A DNA stretch of 64,000 nt from Manihot esculenta (GCF_001659605.2 NC_035170.2:22397190-22461189); one strand, 5' to 3'. Shown: positions 11,302 through 22,920, numbered from the stretch's first letter. Program-made: numbers and translations. Notes: a model not told the origin generated them from the sequence alone.

Positions 11302-14300
11302 ATGGCTGCTGCTTCTTCTTCCACCATTCCTCAACAGAAGAAGTATGATGTGTTCATTAGTTTTAGAGGTGCAGATGTCCGCCATAATTTCCTCAGCCAC
11401 CTCAATAAAGCTTTGCTGGACAACCTAGTTAATACCTTTGTGGATGAAAATCTTGATAGAGGAGAGGAGATCTCATCATCTCTCCTGAAAACAATTGAAG
11501 AATCATGTATTTCGATTGTAATTTTCTCGGAAAATTATGCAAGTTCTCCATGGTGTTTGGATGAGCTTATAAAGATAATTGAGTGCTCGAAAACCATGGA
11601 ACAGATGGTCTTACCGGTTTTCTACCATGTAGATCCAACCATTGTTCAGGAGGTTACTGGAAGCTTTGGAGATTCACTTGCTAAGCATAAAGAAGAATTC
11701 AAGGACTCTTTACACAAAGTGGAGAGTTGGAGCCAAGCTTTGAAGGAAACTGGTGGGATGTCCGGGTTTGTTTCACACGACATTAAGTAAGTTTCTTCCA
11801 TCTTTCTTATATGCAAACTATTAATTTTACATTAAATTTCCATCTTTAATGGTAATCGTTTTTCATTTTGTATATAATCAGGAATGATTCTGAATTGATC
11901 GCAAAAATTGTCAGCTGGATTTCGGAGAAAGTAGATCTTATGTTTCCGAGTGATCCAATCAATGATGGGTTAGTTGGAATTGATTCACGTGTCAAGGATT
12001 TTGAGTCATTATTAGGGCTTGAGATGGCAGATGTGCGATATGTAGGAATTTGGGGGATGGCCGGCATTGGCAAAACCACACTTGCTAGGGAGGTATTTAA
12101 TCGAATTTTTTATCAATTTACAATTAAATGTTTTGTTGAAGATGTCAGGGACAATTTTCACAAGTGTGGACCAGATGGTTTACGACGTCTCATTCTTTCT
12201 CAAGCTCTAGGAAGAGAAAATTCAAATGTAGGCATGCCCATTATGTTGTTATCTTCGATTAGGAGAAGGTTGTGCAGAGAAAAAATTCTCCTTGTTCTTG
12301 ATGATGTCAGTGATGTAAGGGAGATAGAACTTTCAATAGGGAAATGTGCTGTTTTTGGTCCAGGGAGTAGAATTATCATAACAAGCAGAGACCAACAGCT
12401 GCTTAAGTACATGGGTGCTGAAATATATAAAGTTAAGAAACTGAATGACGATGAAGCTTCTCAGCTTTTTTGCTTCCATGCTTTCAGACGAGACATTTCC
12501 ACAGAAGAATACATGAAGCTTTCAAAGAGGGCAGTTGAATATGCTCAAGGTATTCCCTTAGCTCTTGAAGTTTTGGGTTCCAATTTGTACGGTAGAAGTG
12601 TAGGAGAATGGGAAGATGAACTGGAAAAACTGAAAGGTACATCTGACCCAAAAATTCATGGCATATTGAAATTAAGTTATGATGGACTAAGTAAAGATGA
12701 TAAGGAAATCTTTCTTGATATTGCATGCTTCTTCAAAGGGCAGGATAGAGATTATGTTGAAAAGATGTTGGATTCCCCTGGTTCAAAAATTGGAATAAGT
12801 CGTCTGCTTGATAAGTCGATCATATCTGTAATAGATAATCGGGTGCATATGCATGACTTGCTTCAACAAATGGGCAAGGATATTATTTGCCAGGAAAAAC
12901 AGCTCGGACAACGAAGCAGATTATGGGATCCTAAAGATATATATTACCTATTCACAAGAGCTGAGGCAAGAATTAAATACCTTGATTACTTTCTTTTTTC
13001 TGAATTTTTTTGAATAAATATCAATGCCTATAATATCTAGTGTGTTTTCTATATGCATATATTTGAGGCTAATTTGCTCTTTGGTTGTTGTAAGCAGGGA
13101 ACTGAAGCAATTAAAGGTATCTTGCTAGACATGTCCAAAATCAAAGACTTAGAACTAACTCCTAATGCCTTTGAGAAAATGTATAATCTCAAGTTTCTCA
13201 AGTTCTACTGTTCAATACTTCATTGGAATAGAGTAAAACTTCCCGAAGGACTCAACTTTCTACCTGATGAGCTACGGTTACTGCACTGGTATGAATACCC
13301 TTTGGAATCTGTGCCATGGAGTTCATGCGCAGAGAATCTTGTTGAAATTGGAATGGTTCGTAGCAAACTAAAACAACTTTGGAATGGAGATCAGGTAGGA
13401 TTTAGCACGCTTCTTTATTAAATTTAGGGAGATTTATAATTTAATTTCTAAATATTGCTATTATTAACAAGTCAGAGTCCCTGTATATTTAGAAATCTAT
13501 TAAAACGTCCTTATCTTTTCTTTTCGTCAACGAAATAGTCATTCCGTCTATTTTTTCCGTTAAAAATATAGTAAAAAATCAAATTACCCTTTTATTTTCC
13601 TACTCCTCTTCCTCCTTCCTTTTCTTCTTCATCAATTTTTCCTTCTTCTACTTCTTATTCTGCTTCTGCTTCTTTTTTTGCTTCTGCTTCTTCTCCTTCT
13701 CCTTCTCCTTCTTCTTCTTCTTTTTTTTCTTTTTTTTCTTCTCATCATCTTCTTTTTCTTTTTTGAGGAGGAGGAGTCTCCTTCTTCTTCTTCTTTTTCT
13801 TCTCATCATCTTCTTTTTCTTTTTTGAGGAGGAGGAGGGACTATTTCGTTGACAGAAAAAAAATGATAGAGACATTTTAATAGATGTGAGAAAAGATATG
13901 AACTATTTCATTGACGGAACGAAAAGATAAAAACGTTTTAATTGATATGAAAAAAGATAAAAACGTTTTAATAGATTTTAAAAAATGTAGGGACTGACTT
14001 ATTAATAATAGCAATATCCAATAACTAAATAATGAGTTTTATTTGAGGGTAAAATTGGATTTTAAAAATTTTCTCTTTCCTCTGTTTAATTTTAACGGAA
14101 AAAAAGGACGAAGTGACTATTTTGTTGACGGAAAGAAATCATAAGGACGTTTTAATAGATTTTTAAAAATATAGGGACTGACTTGTTAATAATGGTAATA
14201 CTCAGGGATTAAATTATAAATCTCCCTTAAATTTACGTATATTTTGTGAAGTTGTGATATATCTTAATCTATTCTTACCTTTCTTTCTGATTACAGCATC

Positions 14301-16237
14301 TTGGAAATTTAAAATATGTTGACCTTAGCTATTCAAAGGATCTAATGAGCATTCCAGACTTGTCTACAATCCCGAATCTTGAGGTTCTGAGATTGAGTTT
14401 TTGCAAAAGTTTGATTGAGATTCCCTTATCTATAAAATATTTGAGCAAGCTTAAACAACTATATCTAAGGCATTGCCAAAGTCTCTGCAATTTACCGAGC
14501 TTCCTTCATTTGAAAAATCTTGAGATTCTTTCTATCTCTGGTTGCTCAAAAATTAGAGTGTTCCCAGAGGTTCCATGTGCTATTAGAGATTTAGATTTAG
14601 AGGGAACTATAGTAGAACGAGTTCCCCTATCAATTGGGTATCTCCCTTGTCTTTCTAATTTGGCTTTAAGTTCATGCACGAGGCTTACCAGTTTGCCAGA
14701 CAGCATCTGCAATCTCAAATCTCTTAGACATTTTAGTATCTATGATTCTGTAAATCTACTTGAACTGCCAGAGAACTTGGGAAATCTGGAATCCCTTCGG
14801 AAGCTCAGTGTAGGTAAGTCTGGTATAAAAGAATTACCAGATAGCATTTGCAATCTGAAAAAGCTTATATTTTTATCAATTGAGAAATGTGTAAATCTCC
14901 ATTATCTGCCCGAAAACTTGGGGAATTTAGAATCTCTAGAAAGGCTTCTTGCAAACGATAGTGGGATAAAAGAATTACCAGAGTCAATTTGCAATCTGAA
15001 AAAACTTACATGTTTATCTACTGCTAGGTGTGAAAATCTGCAGAGTCTGCCAGAAAACTTGGGACATTTAGAATCTCTGGACGAGCTTCGTGCATTTGGT
15101 CCTGGTTTAAAAAGGTTACCCCATGGCATTTGCAATGTGAAAGAACTAAGATTTTTTAACGTTGGTGGCTGCATAAATCTGAATGAACTGCCAGAGTGCT
15201 TGGGAAATTTAGAATCTTTGGAGCTTCTTGTTGTCTCTCATTCTGGTATAAAAAAGCTACCATCTTCTGTTAATCAGTTGAGCAATTTGAGATCATTGCA
15301 TTTAGGGGGATGTAAAGGTTTGATGATCCCTGCTTTGACAGGTTTATCCCATCTATTTGAGGTTGTTCTGGAGTTCTGCGGCTTGTTAGAATTTCCCAAC
15401 AATATTTGCAATTTAGTGTCATTGAGAACATTATATATAGGTGGAAATGATTTTGAGAGTATACCTGATACCATCAAACACCTTTCGAACCTTATTAAAC
15501 TGGATTTAAGCCATTGCAAGAGATTAAAATATTTACCAGAGCTTCCATCTCTGAGCATGTTATATGCAAGAAATTGCACGGTTCTCAAATCAGCATCCAG
15601 TTTATTCCAACTTCGGAGTATTAAACATTTGGATTTTAGAGATTGTCTCAATTTGGAGGATAAAATTGTGGACCATCTATTGGCGAGCTCTTGGCAGAGG
15701 GAGCTGGTATATTTCTCTTTCTTTCTCTGGCATTATTATTATTCCATTAGTTCTTGAGTTTTATCATGACAATAACAATATTGAATATTACAGTTATTTT
15801 GTATCCCTGGACGTGAAGTGCCAAAATGGATCAAGTACCAGAATAATAGCGGGTCTCGTTTGTCTTTTCCATTTAGCCAACCGAAGCGGGCGGAATTCAC
15901 CAGGTTCATATATTGTGCTGTTTTTGATCCCAAAGTTTATCATCCTTTCCCCGGCCGGGGTAGTTTGCAAATTGGATTTGAAGGCATAAATGAGTCTGGA
16001 CATGGCCAATATCATTTTTGTAACTATTGGAAGAATCATATTCGTATTTCATCTCATGCGTCATATCTTCGCTCAGAACATGTATTCCTTTGGTCTTCTT
16101 ATGCAAGACATTCACATTTCAGAGAAAAAAATATGACCTTGCAATTTTTTTCAGAAGAAATTATTTCCCGTGTAGATAGCAATAAGAGAAGAAGAAGTTA
16201 CAGTGGGATAATTAAGTGTGGTTTCCACCTAGAGTAG
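11302..16237 (+). CDS. TIR-NBS-LRR (TNL) disease-resistance protein
   Basis: Intracellular immune receptor, expected to detect a pathogen effector and signal through TIR NADase activity. Exons by eye: 11302-11786, 11882-12965, 13098-13394, 14297-15706, 15794-16237. They join in frame to 3720 nt (1239 aa), a normal TNL length, and the four introns sit between domains as is usual in TNLs. TIR, residues 14-150: YDVFISFRG, and the catalytic Glu88 in WCLDEL. NB-ARC: P-loop GMAGIGKTT 220-228, kinase-2 LLVLDDV 298-304, RNBS-B GSRIIITSR 323-331, GIPLAL 385-390, RNBS-D IFLDIACFF 438-446, MHD 485-487. LRRs run from exon 3 through exon 4. Exon 5 is a C-JID jelly-roll domain (CIPGREVPKWIKYQ). All key motifs are present, so it looks functional. 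Oddities: intron 2 has a GC donor, intron 3 holds a MITE, and the stop may be a shortened end (see 16236). The start has a good context (CACCATGGC). Confidence 0.93.
13421..14233. mobile_element. Palindromic MITE in TNL intron 3
   Basis: About 810 bp with terminal inverted repeats of roughly 180-190 bp. The left end TTTAGGGAGATTTATAATTT (13423 on) reads back as the right end ending near 14231. Shared inner phrases are AGGGACT, AACGTCCTTAT, GTCAACGAAATAGTCA and the GTTAAAA block. A second, inner copy of the right arm lies at about 13905-14030. The centre is a CTT-rich tract (13590-13840) in which a phrase of about 40 bp ending in TTTTTTGAGGAGGAGG is repeated. TAAATTTA flanks both ends and may be a target duplication or part of the repeat. 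It has no coding capacity. Mutator-like affiliation is a guess. Confidence 0.75.
14765..15328 (+). repeat. Four 141-bp LRR units inside the TNL exon 4
   Basis: The phrase coding LPENLGNLESL recurs at 14765, 14906, 15047 and 15188, exactly 141 bp (47 codons, two leucine-rich repeats) apart. Each of the first three units also repeats the SGIKELPDSICNLKKL-type partner. This is an in-frame tandem expansion within the LRR surface; the fourth unit is the most changed. Confidence 0.85.
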
Positions 16238-16442
16238 GAGGAAGAGGAGCCTGCCTGAAAGATTGAAACATGATGGTCAAGAAAAATCACCTCGTGTTAT
16301 CTTTAAATTGCTGGGCGATGGATATGGTTTTCTCTGGATCCATGAAAAATCCAAACTGATGATGGAAAAAGATGTTGCTTGTCCTCAATTCTGGCTTTAT
16401 GGTTACAGGGAATTGAAGTCTCGACAGTCTCAACATTGTTAG
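16236..16442 (+). other. Open frame directly after the TNL stop
   Basis: One base out of the TNL frame, 68 codons run without a stop from the TNL stop codon to TAG at 16440 (reading RKRSLPERLKHDGQEK...). This is long for AT-rich DNA, and it begins exactly where the receptor ends. It may be the former C-terminal tail of the receptor, cut off by a one-base shift, or a 3' exon. No domain was recognised. Confidence 0.35.
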
Positions 16443-17100
16443 GGAGCACTGAAAGCGCACAAACATATCCTCATAAGGTGAGATTTTTCACTTATCTCAT
16501 CATTGAAACTTTATACAATTTTTCATTTTGAATTATGTGTTTGTATTTTGTTAGGTGGAGGTTCTATAAAGGACGCGAAATAGACATGGATTTCACACTC
16601 ACTCAGAGCAGCTAAGGTTGTATTTTGGAGGATGTAATTGAATTTGTATTATAATGGTGAGTATATTGCATATTTCATTACTTTGTGATAGAAATATGAA
16701 ATATAAAATTGATTTTAAAATCGTAAAATTCGAATCAATAATCATAAAATTAAAGTATATTTAAAATTCATCCAATAAATCTGAATTAATTTATTTTAGA
16801 AAATATATACGAATGTATAGATTCTAACAATAGCGGTCCCAAATATTAAGGGAAAATGGGTAAAAAATATTGAATGGACCAATGGAATTGATCTACATGG
16901 TGATGGTACAACTGCAATAGCAAATTCACAATTTTGACCGATCCAATGAAAACAATTGCAAAATTTCAAAACTATATAAAGAGAGTAACCCATTGATAGA
17001 ACAAGAATATCAACCACTAGTGACTCGAGAGTTAAACTGAGAGAGATGATGAACCAATTTCAAATCCTGAGAAAGAAGATTTTATTAGATTACAAATCTT
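16443..17100. other. AT-rich 3' flank of the TNL gene
   Basis: Probable 3' UTR followed by intergenic DNA. No reading frame with any family signature was seen and no clear polyadenylation signal could be chosen. Confidence 0.4.
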
Positions 17101-17240
17101 ATTTTATCAGTCCTTGATATGGCTGTTAGTGTTGAAACACAGGGAGAGAAGCTGGATGATATTGAAGAAAATGTGGCAAATGCAAGAAACTTTATTAGAG
17201 GAGCCAACAATATTTATTAGGGCAAAGGCATCAAAAAGTA
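17101..17240 (+). pseudogene. Fragment of a plant syntaxin (Qa-SNARE) gene
   Basis: One frame reads VLDMAVSVETQGEKLDDIEE followed by NVANARNFIRGANN, then a TAG at 17218. This is the first part of the SNARE coiled coil of SYP1-type plasma-membrane syntaxins (family pattern VFLDMAVLVExQGExLDxIExxV). Neither the N-terminal Habc domain nor the membrane anchor was found nearby. It is a short duplicated gene piece, not a working gene. Confidence 0.72.
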
Positions 17241-18963
17241 ACTTGTGCTTTTACTAATTTTCATTAAGGTATGTGATTCGATTTACTTTAACATAGTATA
17301 TCGCAGCATCGCTATATTGGCAAACAATTTTCAAATGACGTTAAAAAATATTATAAAATGTAAGTATTAATCAAAAGAGAGGAATATAAAAATATATTAT
17401 ATAATTTTATTTATTTTTATTTTAAAATTTATAATTTATTTTGTGTTAAAATAGTATTTCGTAATATGATTTACACAATAATGTTTGTCATCGAACTAAA
17501 AAATTATCATTATTTACTAATAATATAATATTATGAGATATTATTTTAATATAAATTAAATTATATATTATAAAATTAAAAATTAATAAAATCATAATTA
17601 TTTTTTTTTATATATTTTTTCATATTTATTATGCTAATCGAATGAAGAAGAAGAGGAAGGCTTTGATTATTGGATGATGATGTTGTGAGTCTAAAGTAAT
17701 ATGCGGATATTATTGTCAATCGAAAATTAATTAACGGCGAATTTGGTCTTATTTAAGGAACAAAATTGTTTAACGATTTTGAAATTTGATAACTTAATTA
17801 TTACACAAACTTTAAACAATGACTAATTTTATGAGTTTTGCTAAAATTTAGGGATTTAACTGTAAATTTCCTAAAATTTATTTGTAATATGCCATCCATA
17901 ATATTTTTGAATAATTAATTAAAAAATATTACCTCATATCTATTTTTAAAATTTAAAGTTTTCAAATTAAGTCTAAAATCTCTTCTCTCACACAAATCTA
18001 CCAATATAATATTTCTATCCATATATAAAACAATAGAAATTCTAAAAAATAGCAAAAAAAAATAAAATATTTAAATTTCAAAATATTTTTTAACTTTTTA
18101 AACTATGGAATTTTTTTTTACTTCATTAATTCTTAGATATTCGGTTTATATTTTTATTTGATATTAGAAAACTACTTGAAACAAATTAGTAAAAATAGTT
18201 TGATAAAATTAGCTTTTTATTTTTTTTACTACATTCTTAGATATTAGGTCAATATTTAGCCTTTTATTTTTATTTAATGTTAGAAAACTATTTTAAAAAT
18301 TTCTCCTAATTTCAATTTAATATTAATTAAATATTATTATTATACTAAAAAAATAAAAAGAAAATAAAGAAAGAAAGAAAGCTAGCTCCTTCAATATTCT
18401 GTCTTTATCCCTTCTCTTCTGTTTTCTCTCCCAAATTCCATTCCCTCTTCCATTTCTATTTTCGATTTCGGTTTTGATGACGGTTCAATCCCAATTTAAA
18501 ATTTATTAAATTTACAATAATATTAATATTTTATATATTAAAATACATAAATTTATTAAATTTTTAAATTTACAATAAATCATTTATTTAATTCTATAAT
18601 AAAAAAATTATAAAATATAAAACTAATTAATTGATCCTTTACTTTTGAAATATATATTAAAATATTATTGACATTTTAAAAAAAGTCTACTAGTTAGTCA
18701 TTCGTTACTTCTGATATAAAGAAACTAATTATTAAACTTTTTAAAAATTTAAATGATCAACTAATAAAATTTTTAAAATTATAGAAACTAAATAGTAAAA
18801 TATTTAATGATAAAATTAACGAAAAAATTAATTAATAGACTTTTTAAAATATTAAGAACATTTTAATATATTTTATAAAACTGAAAAACTAATTAAATGA
18901 GTTTTCTTATATCATAAAAATTAAATAATAATTTTTTTAAAATTATATCCAAAATTTTAAAAA
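17241..18963. other. AT-rich intergenic DNA
   Basis: Long runs of A/T, no credible gene. A pyrimidine-rich patch lies at about 18385-18470. Some stretches look like decayed MITEs, but no ends could be paired. Confidence 0.45.
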
Positions 18964-19396
18964 CAGACATTTGAGGCATGCAAGGCTATTTGTACATTAG
19001 TTGAAGGATATGATGTCTTAATTTCCGAGGCAGATGTTTCCAGGAATTTATGATTTTAGAAAAGAGATAAAAGGAGTTTATGAAAAGAAAGGAGAAAGAG
19101 GTAATAATGTCGCTAAGAATGTTCATGAATGGAAGGTAATGTGGGTAGGGTGGAGGAGATAATGAAGATAGTGGAGGAGGGGAAGATGAGATAGTTGCTT
19201 CAAGGGTTGCCGAAGAAGAGGAGGAGGGGGGGATTTGTGCAATGGGTGTGGGGATGTGAGGTTCTTTCCATGTTTTGCATGCAATGGAAGCTGTAAGATG
19301 GCGATGGTGGTGAAGGAGCTGAGTCAGAGGCAAGGGAGGATAGTGGTGCCGCAAAGCGAAACAGGAAAGGAGAGAAGGGTGTGTTTTATTTGTTAA
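18964..19396 (+). pseudogene. Glutaredoxin-like (Cys-rich GRX domain) pseudogene
   Basis: Matches the C-terminal half of plant proteins with a glutaredoxin fold plus a zinc-binding Cys cluster (At5g39865-type). It opens with QTFEACKAICTLVEGYDVLI then SEADVS, corresponding to the family phrase RxTFEDCxxVRxILxGFxVxIxERDVSM. The middle part is readable only by changing frame and contains several stops. It ends GLPKKRRRGDLCNGCGDVRF then FPCFACNGSCKMAMVVKE, the family's CxxC...CxxC metal-site region. No N-terminal half was seen. The opposite-strand open frame over the same DNA is a shadow. Confidence 0.8.
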
Positions 19397-20384
19397 TCAG
19401 AGGATAATTTGAGTATAAAAATTATTATTCTCACATTTGAACAAAAGAAAATGGGTGGATTAACTGTGAAAGGAATTAAAAAAATAACGGACAATTAACG
19501 AAATTAAAGTATATAGAGATATTTTAATTTAATTCAAAAATTATATGATTATTTTAATTATTCAGGTTAAACTATAAAAATATAATAGTAATTATTTTTT
19601 AAAACTAATATTTTATTATTAAAAAATAATATTATATTATATTATGATGCATTTGACCTTTAACAAAAGTATATAGATTTAATTGAAAAAAATATATAAG
19701 TTTAATTGGATTATTTTTTATAAATAATTATGATATCAGTTGTGCAAATTATTAAGAGGTTAAACAGAAAAAACATTGCAAAGTGTAGTAGGTTTCATGT
19801 ACACACTCCATTTAAAATCAATAATTTTATAAGAATTCAATTTCAAATGATTTATTTTTGTAATTATTTTATTTAAAGTGAAAAAATTTAATTTTTTTAT
19901 TTAAAAATTTTTTATCTAAAAAAAATAAAAATCTCAAATGATTTTGCAAAAATTCATATGAATTCTTTTATTATAAAATAAATTATACTAAATAAAAGGA
20001 TAATATATTATTTTAATTAATTTTTTTTAGTTTTATATAAGTCTTATTTGATTGGAATAAATTAGTTAAGTAATTTGAAATTTGTAGAAAGTATTAAAAG
20101 TGTGTTTGGTTATATTTTTTCTGGACTTTCTGCGAAATCAGAGACTTTTCTTTTTTATAAAATGAAAATAATTTATTTTTCTAATTTAGTTAAATTACTT
20201 TTTTTTTAAAAAGTAAATTTTCTAGAAATGAACCAATTTAAATCAAAGAATGCCATAGTTTTTTCTAGTCTTTTTTCCTGCAAAGTGGCATCACCACTTC
20301 AAATCATGGAAGCTTATGCGAGCGAAGTTTCTAGAATCGGTGTTAGACGAGTGATGGGCGCTTGGCTTTAAGCTTATGGGAGGT
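19397..20384. other. AT-rich intergenic DNA
   Basis: No gene or recognisable element. Near 20280-20390 base composition is more balanced, but no family could be named. Confidence 0.4.
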
Positions 20385-20817
20385 GGATGATTGATTTGAT
20401 TTAAAATTAAATTAAATTAAATTAATTAAAAATTAAAATTTTAATATTTATAAAAATTAAATTAATTTTGATATAAATTAAATTAAATTAAATTAAATTA
20501 AATTAATTTAATTTAATTTAATTTAATTTAAATTTTTAATAAATTTTTTATTTTTTATATAATATTTTAAAATTTAATTGAAATATTTTAATTTTAATAT
20601 AATTTAATTTTTATATTATTAAAAATAATATATTATTATCAAATCAATTTAATTTTTTTAATTTTTTTATTAAAATCGAATTAAATTAAAATAATTAAAA
20701 TTTTTAAAATTAAAAATTTTCAAATCGAATGTAAATAAATAAAAAATTACACTGAATTTTTAAATTAATTTAATTGAATTAATTTTTTTGATTTAAGTGA
20801 AATACTACTCACACTCC
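20385..20817. repeat. Degenerate hAT-like MITE with AAATT palindrome
   Basis: Similar in its AT-rich core (TTTTAAAATTTAATT, ATATTTTAATTTTAATATAA) to the intact MITE at 60900. The right end (ACTCACACTCCT) is a decayed form of that element's TGCTCACCCCTA. At about 20475-20531 a run of ATTAA/TTAAT pentamers turns into its own reverse complement, a near-perfect palindrome. No target duplication was seen. Confidence 0.45.
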
Positions 20818-21324
20818 TGATTACCGAATTACCTAGTAGGCGTATGATAGTGACTATTTGTTACAAGGAGCTAATATGTGCAGCAGAGGTGCATGTATCC
20901 GGTGACTAGTGGAAGTTGAATGACGTTCCGACAATAATCGGATTTAATATAAAATAAAATTTTATTATTGTTATTATTAAAAAAATTACTATATAAAATA
21001 AAAAAATTAATTAATTTTACAAATTTTAAAAATTTAAAAATTTTATTAATTTTAATTGTCAAATATTTTATTATTTAATTTATAAAATATGAAAAAAATT
21101 TATTAATTAATTACTTAATTTTATAAAAATATTTATTAATTAATTTTATATTAAAAATATTTTAAATTTTTATAATATTTAATAATTAAAATTAATTAAT
21201 AAATAAAGTGATTAATAATTTTTTTTAAAATATAAAAAATATTTTAATATATTTTTAACCCTCACTTTAATTTAATATATTTTGTTTGCTTTTATTATAG
21301 TTCCACCTTGTTTTTGGCCGTATG

Positions 21325-21772
21325 TTGAAACTGAAAAAATTGATCAAATCGAATTAATTTTAAAATTTAATTTAATTTTTTATTTAATTCGGTTTGATTT
21401 AGTTTTTAATTTTAAAAATTTCAGTTATTTCAGTTCGGTTTGATTTTAATCAGAAAAAAATTAAAAATACTGAACTGAACTGATTAGTGATAATAATATA
21501 TTATTTTTAATAATATAGAAAAATTAAATTATATTAAAATTAAAGTATTTTAATTGAATTTTAAAAAATTAAAAATACAGTATAAAAAATAAAAAAAATT
21601 TATTAAAAATTGAAACTGATCAAATTAAATCGAATCGAACCAAATCAGATGGATTCAGTTCGATTTGATTTTTAATCAAAATCGATTCGATTTAATTTTT
21701 ATAAATATTAAAATTTTAATTTTCAGTTTATTTAATTTGATTCAATTTTGAACTTAACCGACTGAATACTCA
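21325..21772 (-). mobile_element. Older hAT-like MITE copy
   Basis: About 450 bp rich in GGTTCGGTT/AACCGAAC-type motifs. The right end read in reverse (TGAGTATTCAGTCGGTTAAG) matches the left end of the intact MITE at 60900. GCCGTAT flanks it on both sides (21317-21323 and 21773-21779), which fits a hAT 8-bp duplication (GCCGTATG and GCCGTATA). Confidence 0.6.
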
Positions 21773-22391
21773 GCCGTATATGTTGCTCTCATAATGTGTT
21801 AGGATTTTATTCTTTAATGATTTATATATATTATGCGGAAGCCAATCATCAGTAAGATATCATTTGGTATTTTTGAAGGAGCAAACTCAAAGATGAATAC
21901 ACCAAAGGGCTCACGTATAATATAACTGCCCCATCCAACAGTGTGTGGGGCCTTGTTAGTGATTATTAAGTTTAATATTATTTAATTTATAGTTATTGAT
22001 GTAAGCATAAGGTTTAATAATAAAAAAAATTAAAATATTTTGATTTTTATTAATTGTAGTTAATTTAAATGTTATTTTATTTATAGTAAATTAATTAATT
22101 TTAATTAATTAAATTAATATTACTTTATTTAATAAAAAATATTATTTTACGTTATTTTTTAAAGTCACTTCTTATTTTAAATTTGATCATAAATTACAAT
22201 TTATAATTAAATTAAAATTGATGAAATTAAAAAAATTGATTAAAATTGGAGAATGATAAAAAGATTTAGCTTTTTCTTACTCTTTAGCCTTTATTATTTT
22301 ATAAAAGATTGTTTTATATAAAGAAACACTATAAATATTGCCAAATTTTATGGTAAGATTTTCTATTTTCTACACTACAAGAAATTTCATA

Positions 22392-22712
22392 ATTACCAAC
22401 GGACAATTCCGTTGGTAATTACTGAAATTCCGTTGGTGAAACGGATCACCAACGGATCTGTGACGGACTAAGTCCGTCGGGAAAATTCTCGTTGGTAATT
22501 TTAATTACCAACGGAAATTTGTACCCGTGAGTGACAGTGACGGATCACCAACGGAATTTTTCGTTGGTGACAGTGACGGATCACCAACGGAAAATCCGTT
22601 GGTGACAGTGACGGATCACCAACGGAAAATTCCGTTGGTGACAGTGACGGATCACCAACGGAATTTTCCGTTGGTGACAGTGACGGATGTTTGGTTACTA
22701 ATCCGTTAGTGA
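22392..22712. repeat. CACTA left subterminal repeat array
   Basis: Period of about 35-36 bp: CAGTGACGGATCACCAACGG followed by an AT spacer and CCGTTGGTGA, four good units and a variant between about 22528 and 22712. Each unit is itself an inverted repeat, suited to hairpins and to dense transposase binding. Confidence 0.85.
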
Positions 22713-22737
22713 ATAAAAATACAGAATTACACATCCC

Positions 22738-22920
22738 TACCCCTACCCCTACCCTGTAACTGTACATATACATCCATATACATCCATCTGCACCCTGTAT
22801 ATTCATATACATCCACATCCACAATCATATACATCCACATCCATCTATATCCTGTACACTCATATACATGCATCTGTACCTGTACCCTGTACATTCATAT
22901 ACATCCATTTGTATATTCAT
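22738..22920. repeat. CATATACATCCA-type minisatellite
   Basis: Irregular repeats of TACATCCATCT / CATATACATCC / CCTGTACA inside the CACTA element, between the terminal array and the 3' end of the second gene. No coding signal. Confidence 0.6.

Noticed and set aside
13648..13875. 75-aa Lys-rich frame in TNL intron 3
   Set aside because: Translation of the CTT/AAG low-complexity core of the MITE.
18986..19354. 122-aa open frame on the - strand, rich in Pro/Ser/His
   Set aside because: Shadow of the glutaredoxin-like pseudogene on the + strand; low complexity and no family match by eye.
20871..21062. Small - strand frame
   Set aside because: AT-rich, Asn/Lys/Ile/Phe composition typical of random AT DNA.
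22740..22760. CCCTACCCCTACCCCTACCC, telomere-like
   Set aside because: Does not match the plant telomere unit CCCTAAA and is too short; part of the CACTA minisatellite.
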